From Taiwanofungus camphoratus (lineage: Eukaryota > Basidiomycota > Agaricomycetes > Polyporales > Taiwanofungaceae), in NCBI GenBank assembly GCA_003999685.1, contig CP021224.1, forward strand, positions 682,001 to 746,000: DNA of 64,000 nucleotides. The letters run 5' to 3'. Positions 21,829 to 32,299 of this stretch are shown here, piece by piece. Position numbers and translations under genes: made by a program. The notes under the pieces were generated by a model, which ran no database searches, was not told the DNA's origin, and worked only from the letters and a program-made list of their open reading frames with translations. The first letter of the stretch is position 1, and each line of letters starts with the position of its first letter.

Positions 21829-23331
21829 ATGTCCACTACGAATGATCCAGCGCCTAAGCAAAGTGCACCCATTGCTTGTCTGTCGGACGATGTCCTTCAC
21901 GACATTTTTCTGTACCTCGTCGGGCTTGAGACATCATTCGACGCGCAGGACCCCCCACAAAGAGGTATCCCTATACTTGCAGTATCACAGGTCTGCCGCT
22001 ACTGGCGCCATCTTGCACTCGCATCTCCACTGCTCTGGAGTTACATTCGCGTCGACTGGCCGCGATGGCCGAGTAAAGCTGCGATATTTGGGGAATTTCT
22101 TGGTCGGTCAAAAGATACGCTTCTGCACGTCGCATTGGAAGGAAACTGGCGAGATAGGCCGTCAATGAACAGGTTGGCGGAGATGATGTGCATTCTTTCA
22201 GACCATACATACCGCATCGAGACTCTCACCGTCGAACGCTTTTCCCCTCGAGTTGAATCAACGATCCTAAGATCATTCACGTTGCCAGCACCCCAAATGC
22301 GCAGGTTGCGGATCGTGTCCAGCGGCATCAATGAGGAGGAGGATTCTCATATACCACTCTTCGGCGGTGAGATGCCCAGGTTGCGCGACGTCTCCGTTTT
22401 CGGTGTCCCGACTCTGTGGCCAGCATGCAGAGATCTTACCAGTCTTCAGATCGGTCAGGATATCCTCTCGACAGAGGAGCTTCTGAGGACACTGAGGAAC
22501 TGTCCGAACTTACATAGTCTGGATTTAGCCTTCCAGAAGTCTGATAGACAACCTTTCTTCAAGCCGGTTGTACTTTCGCGACTGCAGAACCTACATGTAT
22601 ACTGTACGCGGGCTCGAAACATGCGCCTCTTGGCCTATTTGTCGTTTCCTATGACAACCGTGGTCTTCCTGCGGTACGCTCCTCACCACCTTTCGATGAA
22701 CCCAATTGTCAAGTGTGGTTCGTTACTTGAAAATGCTTCAGAAATCGAAGACATGACGCTCGAGCTGAAATGTTCGGGCGAAAATGTATTCCAAACTATC
22801 ATTAGCTCTCAAACTTTGATGATCACGGTGGATTGGGCGAATGATGCCTCAGGCCCGGCATATAACCCTACCCGTGAATATACGGGATTTGGAGCAGTCA
22901 CATTTCCTACTCTCAAGCGTCTTGTCATTCGCGCATGCGCGTATAGGTTGCGCCGAGAGCAATGGGTTCGCATCTTGAAGACCCTTTCTACCGTAACTTC
23001 CATAGGAGTTCAGTCTGAGGATTCCACAATAACCACGTTGTTTCGTGCACTTGCGCTATCGCAGACCGCAGGATTAGACTCTCAGACGGTCAGCGTTCTG
23101 TGTCCGAATCTGTCATCTTTCGATTTGTGCCCAGGTACTTTGTCGGAGACAATGATGGGGAATGTATTGTCCTGTTTCGAGAGTCGCGCAGCTTTGGGTG
23201 TGCGTCTCGCTTCCTGCAAGATTAAAATGCCATGTGGATTGCATTGTCCTCCTGCATTTCTTGCTAAGTTGGAGACTATCGTCGGCGAGGTCACTGTCTG
23301 CCATGACACTGTTACTTACGATATATCGTGA
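21829..23331 (+). CDS. F-box-like/leucine-rich protein, single exon
   Basis: A 500-residue uninterrupted frame. Residues about 15-70 form the F-box: IACLSDDVLHDIFLYL, a variable stretch, then ILAVSQVCRYWRHLALASP and LLWSYI. This would bind Skp1 in an SCF ubiquitin ligase. The rest is made of irregular leucine-rich units (for example LSTEELLRTLRNCPNLHSLD), the likely substrate-binding surface. The target is unknown. It belongs with the genes at 41185-42744 and 56615-58042, which share the VCRYWR core and the LWTLRNCP/LRTLRNCP repeat. Such single-exon F-box genes are strongly expanded and divergent in agaricomycetes. Confidence 0.85.
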   Translation: MSTTNDPAPKQSAPIACLSDDVLHDIFLYLVGLETSFDAQDPPQRGIPILAVSQVCRYWRHLALASPLLWSYIRVDWPRWPSKAAIFGEFLGRSKDTLLHVALEGNWRDRPSMNRLAEMMCILSDHTYRIETLTVERFSPRVESTILRSFTLPAPQMRRLRIVSSGINEEEDSHIPLFGGEMPRLRDVSVFGVPTLWPACRDLTSLQIGQDILSTEELLRTLRNCPNLHSLDLAFQKSDRQPFFKPVVLSRLQNLHVYCTRARNMRLLAYLSFPMTTVVFLRYAPHHLSMNPIVKCGSLLENASEIEDMTLELKCSGENVFQTIISSQTLMITVDWANDASGPAYNPTREYTGFGAVTFPTLKRLVIRACAYRLRREQWVRILKTLSTVTSIGVQSEDSTITTLFRALALSQTAGLDSQTVSVLCPNLSSFDLCPGTLSETMMGNVLSCFESRAALGVRLASCKIKMPCGLHCPPAFLAKLETIVGEVTVCHDTVTYDIS

Positions 23332-23980
23332 TGCGCGCGACTTTGGGTAATTGCATCGGCATCTCTTGTTGCTCAAGGTCTGAAATCTTCGCCTTGTATA
23401 TCCAGTGTTTGATTACTACGTAAGGCTTGCAGATTCATTTCTTGTGATTGTACGGAGATTTCATTGCTCTCTCAAAATCTCTCTTATTCATAACCCGAGT
23501 GGTTGTCAATCGAGACTCAGCGCTCGATGAAGATGTGATGTATTCGCAATAGCAGTTAGTCACTTCACGGAGCATGGTTAGGAGCTGATATAAATGTTCT
23601 CTTACGGCCTAGGAGTCAAGGTTGTCAATCGCTATTGTCTTAACTCTGTCATCATCTCTTGAATCTTGCTCGTCACGTTGGTAAGTCTCCAACTAAACAT
23701 GTCCCACACAAAAAGAGGACACTGGTGACTGCGAGACGCGCCTTGCCTTTGGGGCCCCCAAGATTATGATGACCAGGACACGTGAGGCGCTTAACATGAT
23801 TGAAATGCTCGCAGTTTGATGCGTAGTGTTCATACCATTCCCGTGATGTTCATTACTGGCCGTAAATGACGGAGGCAGAGCTAGCCAAGAAGCCACAACT
23901 GGATTGACATCGGTAACAAGACTGGGCGCGGTTCAATCAACATAAGCTACCCAGATAACAAACACCTGGCCTTCACGGTA
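23332..23980. other. Convergent intergenic region
   Basis: Lies between the 3' ends of the F-box gene (+) and the BTB gene (-). A frame at 23693-23896 on the minus strand has no recognisable product. Confidence 0.35.
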
Positions 23981-25169
23981 TTAGGTGCAAAGTTCGACCT
24001 CGTCTCTCGCCTTCAAGGTATCCCAGTCTGGAAGCCCAAAAAATCTGGGCAACTGATTCCATACCTTCTCCCGACCTTCCTTAATTGCATGCTCGACTGT
24101 TGCACAGCAAGAATCACATAGACCAAGGGATTTGCCTACTTTCCCAGGATTCGCACTGCACCAGTGGTGATATGCGTCAGCCACCTTCGATAATCCAGTT
24201 CTTGCGGCTCCATTGAGGTAATTTGACTCGCGGCCAGGATCCCGACAACCAGGACGTGCGAAGTTGGGGTCCAGAAAGGCCAAAATGTGTGTCATTTCAG
24301 CCTGGAGAAGTCGTTCACGGCCAAGGATGAAGTCAGAGGTGATCTCCCACTGCATGGAGGGGGAAACGTCCAGACTACGTAATTCGTTGAGCACGTCAGA
24401 GAGCGGTTGCCGACTGGCAGCATAATAGACCGCCGGTAGGATGGCCCTGATGTCGTTTTCGATCGCTAGCGCTATGTACGCTCCGTGCTCCCCTTCGAAC
24501 GGCGGGACAAGACGCCCCAACGACCTGTTTTCCCATGCAGCTAGACTGCACGGATAAGCTGTTGCCAATAAATTGATGGCGCGATGGCGAAGCTTGGCTG
24601 CATGGTACTTCGTGCTGAGGCGGAGCACAGCTGCGACAACAGGGAATTTAGTTTTCACCCCAGGACGGAAGTATCTGTTCGGACGAGTTCTGTCAAGTGG
24701 GCACAATAAAGGAACGCAAACACACGTACGAGAAGTCGTATATCGACTTCAAGAAATGCTTTAGATCGGCAGCAGAGTCCTGTAGCCTGAGGACTTGGCA
24801 TGTCTCATACATCTCCGTGTCAGAATCGGGCTCTCCAGGTTGGGGCATTGCAAACATGTCCTTGAAGTGCGCAGCCACAATCGTGCCATGCACTCGAAAG
24901 GCGGTCTTTTCAGCTACAAGCACCACGCTGCCGTTGGCATACCACACGTCTGTGCTTGGCGAGAAATCTGCTTTCAACCTGGGAAGCATACCTCCTGACT
25001 CGGATCCGTCTACACCCATTGGAAAGGTCGTCTTAGATCGTGGTGAACTTGGTGTGGTGTTGACTTCAACCACCGGGTGGGTGCTCACCCCTGAACCCGT
25101 CTCAGCCGAGGTAAATTCGAAGTCTTCGTAGGTACTATCATTTGACCAGTGTTTGAAGATTTCCGTCAT
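23981..25169 (-). CDS. BTB/POZ domain protein
   Basis: Two exons joined by a short intron at about 24730-24690 (donor after DFSYV). Residues about 70-190 form the BTB fold: DVWYANGSVVLVAEKTAFRV, then HGTIVAAHFKDMFAMPQPGE, CQVLRLQDSAADLKHFLKSI and, after the intron, PVVAAVLRLSTKYHAAKLRH. The remaining ~200 residues are helical, with a cysteine pair (CDSCC) near the C terminus and no second known domain. Single-BTB proteins of this form are a large lineage-specific family in agaricomycetes with no known targets; some may act as Cul3 adaptors. The frame is intact. Confidence 0.85.
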
Positions 25170-26518
25170 TCGATTTTTAGCTCCACAACGACTGGATGGA
25201 TTGCTCTCGGAGCAGTGTCATTTTGTGGTTATGGATCCTGGCTACATGGCCATATACTCACATTTTTAATTATTTTCATAGTGAGGTGCCCAAGGACGTT
25301 CCGGTGGAGGGGACTAGTGTCTGACGATTTTTCCGAGGAATGTCACGAAGAGTCACCATACCAGGACAGTGCCGCAATGAAGCTCCGACGTGGCTTTTGG
25401 GCATCCGCCTGCAGCATTGCAATGACAACGAAGTGCGTCTGCTGGCGGAGTTCAAATCCAGATTGAGGAAGTGTCACTCTTGCTCATGGATTGTAACGCA
25501 CAGCGACACATTTGCTGCTGTACACTCATTGCTCCCACGATAAGCTTCGGAAAAATTGGGAGAGTGCATGTTATGGTGTGCTTGAGTTAGACACAAGTGC
25601 AGGAACTAAGCGGCCATGGTTTGGGATGAGGTGAGAGGGTAGAAGAACGGCGATCGGCCTAATTAATAGATTTTCTGACACTCATATTGAACTTGTTCTC
25701 TACACACTCCCTCTCTTTAAAATCGGAGAACACAGTTGTGTTGCATGATTTTCTAGACTATTTTAGACACCATCTGATCTTGAGAATATCCCAAGGAGAG
25801 TTTGCGATAAGCCATTCTCAAACACTGGGTCCTTCTCAAAGTGGTGTCACACGATAGTAGCAGTGCCCATTGCCATTCGCCCAGTCCTGACCACGATCAC
25901 GTGCACCATGTCACGCCACGACATTTGGGTTACGACGTATGTACTTACTACGAGAAATATGTAGCCAGATAGGCTTCGTCTTGACAGTTGCACTGCCTTA
26001 GGTCCATGAGTAACGGTGAATTACTAGAGACAATGTACATAGAGCACAAGAGGTGTTAGGCAGTAGCAAATCCATACCCACTGTTGAGACGAGGAGTAAT
26101 AATTAAGCTTGGCAAATTTATAACAAAGTAAATCCGTTTAGACTGGGATCATGAGCAGAGCAGCAGACGCGTAGGAACAAACTTTATGGCGAATTTGGGA
26201 GCTAATACCGATATACTTACGAGTAATTATAAGAATAGGGCCAGGACGAAGCGTATTGCAACAGGTATGACAGTTTCTTTGCGCATATTGGATTGCCAGT
26301 ATTACATTGACTACATACCGCATTGACACCTGTGTCGAAGAACCGTCATCTCATACGGGGCCCATTAGACTATCTATCTCTATCCATCCGCACTACACTG
26401 CACAGCAAAGCATGTCCGCGTCCCATGCAACAAATGTGTCCGCCCCACCTAGCTAAATCTGCGAATCGGATCCTGCGCACTCACGAGTGTCCACCGCCCT
26501 CCGCACGCCCAGCGGTTC
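25170..26518. other. Intergenic stretch, no supported gene
   Basis: A plus-strand frame at 25149-25543 shows no recognised domain. The right part, rich in A/T, is probably the 3' untranslated region of the MADS gene. Confidence 0.35.
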
Positions 26519-28526
26519 TCAGCTCGGCGCCCGCTCCCGCTCCCGCTCGCCCTCCCCCGAGCCGCTCCGCCGGCCGCTCGGATCCGGGTCAGGCGGCGCC
26601 TCGACGCCACCCAAGCGCCCCTCGCGCTCGTCCTCGTTGTACTCGCTCCCGCTGGCGCCCGCGCCGTCCTCGTCGCGCGCGCGCTTGTGCCGCAGGCTCG
26701 GCGACGGGCCCTCGCTGGACGACGTCGACGGCGGCACGGGGTAGCTCGCGACCGAGCGCGTGCTGCTGATGCTGTTCGACGCGGGGCGCGCGTGCGGCGG
26801 GAGGAGCCCCCCCGCGCCGCCCGCGCCCGCGCCGGAGAGAAAGTCGAACCAGTTGTTGCTGTCGGCCGCGGGCTGCGGCGCGTGTGCTGTGGGCCCCGGC
26901 GATGTGCACGATGGCGGGTGAGCGGGTGTGTGTGTGGGAGAAGGCGCGGGAGGGAGGGGACGTACCGTTTTCGTGCTGCTGTGTCTGCTGCTGGGCGTGC
27001 ACCGGCCAGTCGAACGACGGGAAGTGCTGCGCCTGTGCGTGGTGCCCGTTCCCGTGCTCCGCCGCCGTGCTGAGCAGCTCCACGGAGATGCCGCCTGCGT
27101 GCGCGTGTGCGTGCTGCCCGCCCTGGCGGTGCGCGGGGTAAGAGCCGTGCTGGGACGGCGGGTACGGCGACGGCGTGTGCTGCGGGAACGACACCGTGCG
27201 CAGTGTCGGCGGCTGATGGTGTGAGTGCGAGTGCGGGTGCGGGTGCCCGAGGTCGAACGGCGCCTGCGGGAGGAACGCGTGCCCCGCGCCCTGCGCGCCG
27301 AGCATGCTCGCGACGCCGGGGCTCTGGTACTGCGCATGCATCGTCTGGTGGACGGGCGCGAGCGGGGCGAGCGGCGAGATGTGCGAGGGGGACGGGTACT
27401 GCCCGAGGTCGACGTCGAGCCGGTAGGGGTACGTCGGGCTGCCGCCGACGGGGCTCACACCCATGCCTCCGCCGACGGCCTGCAGGCCGTGCAGGTCGTC
27501 CGAGTGGCCGCTGGCGATGCGCGGCCGTTTTGCGTTCATGGGCATGCCGCGCACGCCCGAGGGCCCGGCGTTGTTGTGTCGCTCGCCTGAGATGGGAATC
27601 GAGGCCGCATTATTTGCCGGCGATATCCGCGCGTTCCGGTAGTCCAGCTGGGGGATACGTGACGTCCGTATCGATTCGGGACTGGCAAAGGCAGATCACT
27701 CACGTCGATGGACATTGCCATGTCGCTGTTTGATGTTGGGACAGGACGGATGGGCACGGACCCAGACCCGCTGCTGCCCTCCATTTTGACCTTGCCCTGC
27801 TTCTGGTTGTCGCGCCGCTTGGCTGGACGGGTGGGATCGTCGTCATCGGGGTCGTCGTCGTCGTCTGCCGGGTCGTCGGCCTTGTTGCTGCTAAAGTCGA
27901 TGGGTGTCCTGGTGTCCTTTTCGCCATCAAACTGATGGCAGTCAGGATCGGACAGGATCTAACAAAGAAGGGGCAGCGTACGCGGAGATGGCGCTGCACC
28001 ATTGCGTGGACATCGGTGGAGCAGTACTGGTAGAGCTTGACATGATGTCCCGGACGTTCTTCTGGAGGGGCCAGGTGTGCCAAAAATAGAAATATCGTCA
28101 GCGTCAGACGGCGTTGGGCGAGTGCCGACGCACCAAAGACGATGACGGCGACATCGACCGAGCAGAGGACGCCGAGCTCGTATGCCTTTTTGAAGAGGCC
28201 GTTCTTGCGCTGCGGGAGGGGGAGGAGGACGAGGAGGGGGGGCGGGGCGGTGCGGGGGCGGGAGATAGTCGGGGGCAATGGGGAAAAATGCCATGTATAG
28301 TAAATGAAGATGCCAAGAGAATGTGTGCAAAAATAGAGGCTGACCTTCAAAAAAGTCACAGAGCGGTTGCGTTCGTGCTATGTATGGGCAAGGAAGTCCA
28401 TAAGCGAGCTGGATATAGCGCGCCACGATGGAAAGATGTGGAGGAGAGGTATACTTGGATGCGGGGGCGACAATTATAGCGGCTACACACCGTGATGGGC
28501 TGGATTTCGATCTTTCTTCGACCCAT
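26519..28526 (-). CDS. MADS-box transcription factor, MEF2 type (RlmA/Rlm1-like)
   Basis: The MADS domain is split over exons: MGRRKIEIQPIT, HERNRSVTFLK, and RKNGLFKKAYELGVLCSVDV followed by AVIVFG, then EERPGHHVKLYQYCSTDVHA. MGRRKIEIQ is the MEF2-type N terminus seen in yeast Rlm1, a cell-wall-integrity factor under the Slt2 MAP kinase, in contrast to the SRF-type Mcm1. After HLR and FDGEKDTRTPIDFS comes a run of Asp (DDDDDPDDDD), then a basic patch and a long His/Gln/Pro/Gly-rich region (HPHPHSHSHH). The C-terminal exon has NNWFDFLSGAGAGG and ends at 26519. Long GC-rich coding exons and C/T-rich introns distinguish it from its neighbours. The frame is intact through seven or so exons; DNA targets and partners are not visible here. 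Confidence 0.9.
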
Positions 28527-28625
28527 GCTGGCGGGGTGCGGCGGGCGTGCAGGCGTGGCGTGGACTGGGCGGCAGGAGAGAAGGGGAGGGAGGGGAGGGG
28601 AGGGGTGAAAGCAGGAGGGTGGGGG
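28190..28625 (+). other. G-rich tracts over the MADS gene 5' region
   Basis: On the plus strand, runs such as GGAGGGGGAGGAGG, GGGGGGGCGGGG (about 28211-28265, inside intron 2) and a GGGGA/GGGAG series (about 28580-28625, upstream of the start) meet the simple G3+ spacing rule for G-quadruplexes. In the mRNA these are C/U tracts; those in intron 2 form its polypyrimidine tract. Confidence 0.5.
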
Positions 28626-31600
28626 GACTCTGAACCTGCGTGAACTTGAAGGGGGCTCCGGCTGCCTATCGCGACACGGACGCGCGCCGTATGGACGAGC
28701 ACAACAACCGCAAACGCCGTCCTCGGGACTCCTTGGCCTGCATCCAATTGCATCCCATTGCCAGCCGAGCCTGCCGTTCTCCGCAGCAAGCCCTGCGTCC
28801 CTGTCCTTCCTTCCCACTCGACTCGAACACATTCGCCAGTTGCTCTTCCTCTAGCCGAAATCACTGGCTGTCTCGTCCCCATCCTCATCATTGTCTTCCT
28901 CTTTCGCAGCCATCGCACACTGTATAGCACACCTCTCTCGGCGTCCCACCAGCTCCTCCTCTTTCTGTCTTAGTCAGCACTGTCTAGTTGCCGAGCCCTC
29001 TTCGAACGTTTGTGCTACCGCGCCACATCCATCTCGTGCCAAATCTTCTCCTGCGCACTCTGCTTCCATTTCCCAGTCTTCACACCCAACGTCCATCGTG
29101 TCCCCTCCAGTCAATACGTTCTTCCGCCCATCGCTGGGTCGTCTGACTTGGCATTCTCACCACCTCGCGTCGTCCTCCTTCCTTGATATGTGTCCTGCCA
29201 TATCACCCAAGGCCAGATCACCATTCACTCGCGCGCTGAGGCCGCCTAAACTCATCTCCCGCCGCTGCGTCGTATGTGAACGCCCGAGCGTATATTACCG
29301 CCCGAATCGAGTCCCGAGGCGTTCGAACTCGCGAAGTTTGGATCTCTCGTGTCAGCAGGGCGCTCCACAAGAAGTCATTCCGAGTAAACAATCTCCACCC
29401 CCTCACTACGCCCGCCTTGCTCCCCTCCAGTGGTCCCAGTCGCCATCCTAGACACCTACGCACATCTGTGCCTGGCGATCCCCCGACACCCATCGTCTGC
29501 GCCAGCCTGCGCGACACCAGACTGCCAGATGCGCCGGAACGCGGTATTTTCGGCACTCCGTGTGCCTGATCTCTCGAGCGCGATCGAGGATGATGCAGCA
29601 CCCAGCGGCCGCCGGTCGCGAGCTTCGGGAACCTCCCCAGTTATCTCCATTTGCCTTTTCCGGAGGTAATTTACAAGCGGCGCAGCAAATCCGCCCTTCT
29701 CGACGGTCGCCCCTTCCCGTATTCTCCACTGGCCGGCCTCCTCCCCCCCACCGCTGCTCGTTCAGGTAAGTAAGTTCGCGCAATTGAGTGCGAACTGCAT
29801 GTGTCAATGGGATGGCAGGAAGGCCTGCACTGCCCTCGTCTGCTCTTTTGTTTTTCCAGCTCACTCACACGATCATATCCTGCGTGTACGTGAATTTGCA
29901 CGAACCACAACGACATGCATTGACAGACTCTATTCGGCTCGGAAGATTCTCGAAAAAAGCCCTGTGCGGGACGCAGACGTCACTTTGCTGCCGTGCGCCC
30001 ACTAGATCTCGATGTTGGGCGTACCTTTAGCGTCAGGTCCAACAATACCCCGCCAATTTATAGACGCGTCGGTCGTCGCAACGTAAATCCATCAGTGGTT
30101 ACAACGACGTCCGCTGCGGACAGACGTGATGTTTTCCTCTACGCAGAGCGCCTCGAGACATTCTGGCGGTCCGCGTCAGAAATTTACGGCAGCAGTTCGG
30201 CAGCAGAACAGAATATCCTGTCGCCCCCTTACGGCACGCCCCACCACCACTGGGAACACGACACGCCTTGCGTAAACGGAAGATTTCGAGACCTGTCCGC
30301 GCGCATACTGTCCGTACCCGCTGTCTGTTGGCTTCACTCTGTGTATGCTACCGCGTGCTTGGCGGGGCTGTGCGGGCTCAGGCCACGCGGTGCGACGTCC
30401 GTCGGCGCCCCGCTACTCACGACCCCGTCAGCCATGCGTTGACCGTGGATTTCGGGCTGGTCGCTATACAGCCTAACGGCGGCCTCGACTCGGCCAGGCT
30501 AGGATCGATGGTACGTACGCCTGCTCCGCCTGGCCGCATCGAAGGCCATCTGTGTGCGACTCTGCTCCCAGGGCTCGTCCCCCGGTCCGCCCGCCAGCCA
30601 GAGCGGGGAGCACGAATACGGCGCTTTTCGCGCTGCAGTAACGAGACGGGGGCGCCTGCCCTGCCCTGCCCCACATTCGAACACGCACTCCGCGCGGCCT
30701 GCTCTGTTGTGCCGCTCGCGTGCGCGCGCGCTGCGCACGGGCACAGCTCTTTTCGGGCTGGAAGCTGCGGCAACGCGCACTCGGACACGAGGTTGTTACG
30801 GCCGCATGCTTTACAGGTATGTGACGCCGTCTGGCGCCCCTATACGTCTCCATCCTGGGGTGCTCGTCGATAGATGACCCCCCATTCAGTTTCTTTCTGG
30901 GCTGCGCTGTTCGCTACCACTTAGGCACAGGTGATGAGGGGTGCGTAGAAGTTCATCAGTCATGATCGTGGATCCTCCAGCTGTCTGAGTACGGCATGTC
31001 ACCGGATATCTCTGGACACCCGAATCAAGACGGACACTGGCTCCTTGTTCCTGTTGTTCCTGCTTCGCGTTCTATGCGCCCTTTTCGCTCGCTGCCTATG
31101 CGTATGCACCGGCTACCTGCCCATCGAACACTCCCCGGGCCCAGGGATTCAAGCTCACGCTCAAGCTCAAGCTCAGGCAGCGAGACACCCCGCAACGTTC
31201 TTCTCGCGATGGCTGACCGCGATCGTCACCCGTCTTCGTATGGCAGGCCAGCAGGCGGCTCTCACGTCGCACCTGCCCGGCCTTCTCTTCACAGGCCTGT
31301 CCTTGGCGCGGACACGCGCGCAGCCAGTCGCCCGGGGCAGTGCCAGCGGAATGCGCTGGCGCGGAGCACGCGCTTCGAGCGCCGGGCTGGCTGGCTGGTC
31401 TCCGGCTTCCGCGGTGCACGGGCAGCACAGACTCCAGGCCCGTCGTCCCGGCTGCGAGTGGGGGTCGTTGGCAGGAGTGTGGCCCGCGCCGTGTGGACAA
31501 AGCGGAGGAGAAGCCTGCTGGATCCTGGATGGCTGATGCTTCGGCGCGCAGCGATGTATGCGCTTGTGTCTCGGTGTTGTCTGCGGGTGTCTCAGTGGTT

Positions 31601-32299
31601 CTTCGGGAGTGCCCGGAGATGCAGCGGTGTTCTCTATGGGACAGCTCCGGATGCGGCGGCCTTCCTGTCGAAGTAAATCTGCGTTCCTGCGAAGTTTAAC
31701 CAGTCTCGTCCTCGTAAACGTGTATGCCCTATCCCTGTTCGGTTCTATTTTCGACGTGCCCGGAGTGTCGATTATTGATGTGTGAAAAACGTGGTTAGTT
31801 AGATAATTTGGATACGGGCGACCCTTTCTGCGGTCTGAGATCTGCCGATGCGTAAGGAAGATTGCATCAGGGTCGACCGATTCCTGCTCTCTAATTAAGG
31901 GCAAATTGCCTACCATTCAACGTTCAACTCTCAGGGGCACAGCCCTTGGAAGCGAATCGCAACTATCGGGTCGTTGATCAGAGTGGTTTGAAATGAATTA
32001 ACATGAGGCCTCGCTTCTTCGTCTACTAGTATGTAAAAAGCGTGTAGTTCTCACGAGACACTTGAGACCTAATTTCATTATATCATCGAGCTCTGAGCCA
32101 ATTAGATGTTGAATCCTACAAATGGTATCTCGTGGTACAAGTCAGAAACAAATCCATAATCTGCAAATTTCGAAAGGGAAAGTGAGAACAAAAAGAGTGT
32201 AATCTATATGTGATGATATGATTCGGCGATGGCTCCACATGGAAGCCTTGAACATGTTGATCTATGCCCATGAAATGGAGGTCGACGCTAGTGTAACTG
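28626..32299. other. GC-rich region without a convincing gene
   Basis: Several overlapping frames of 100-250 codons occur on both strands (28891-29451 +, 30268-30873 +, 30996-31676 +, 31173-31916 -). In GC-rich DNA such frames arise by chance; none shows a domain, a splice chain or consistent codon character. The part from about 28800 to 29500 is C/T-rich on the plus strand, as in long fungal leaders. A short AGCTCA tandem run lies at about 31150-31175. It may hold long regulatory DNA or leaders or a non-coding transcript. Confidence 0.4.

Noticed and set aside
25430-25470. Possible tRNA B-box (GAGTTCAAATCC)
   Set aside because: No matching A-box or cloverleaf pairing at the proper distance.
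26589-27554. 321-codon minus-strand frame in the MADS gene
   Set aside because: Its first part is the true exon, but after HENG it reads through an intron; the real continuation is in the frame with NNWFDFLSGAG.
28891-29451. 186-codon open frame on the plus strand upstream of the MADS gene
   Set aside because: Ser/Pro-rich translation of C/T-rich DNA, no domain, several equally long frames nearby; more likely a leader or chance.
31173-31916. 247-codon minus-strand frame
   Set aside because: Overlaps a 226-codon frame on the other strand in GC-rich DNA; Arg/Pro-rich translation without domain or splice support.
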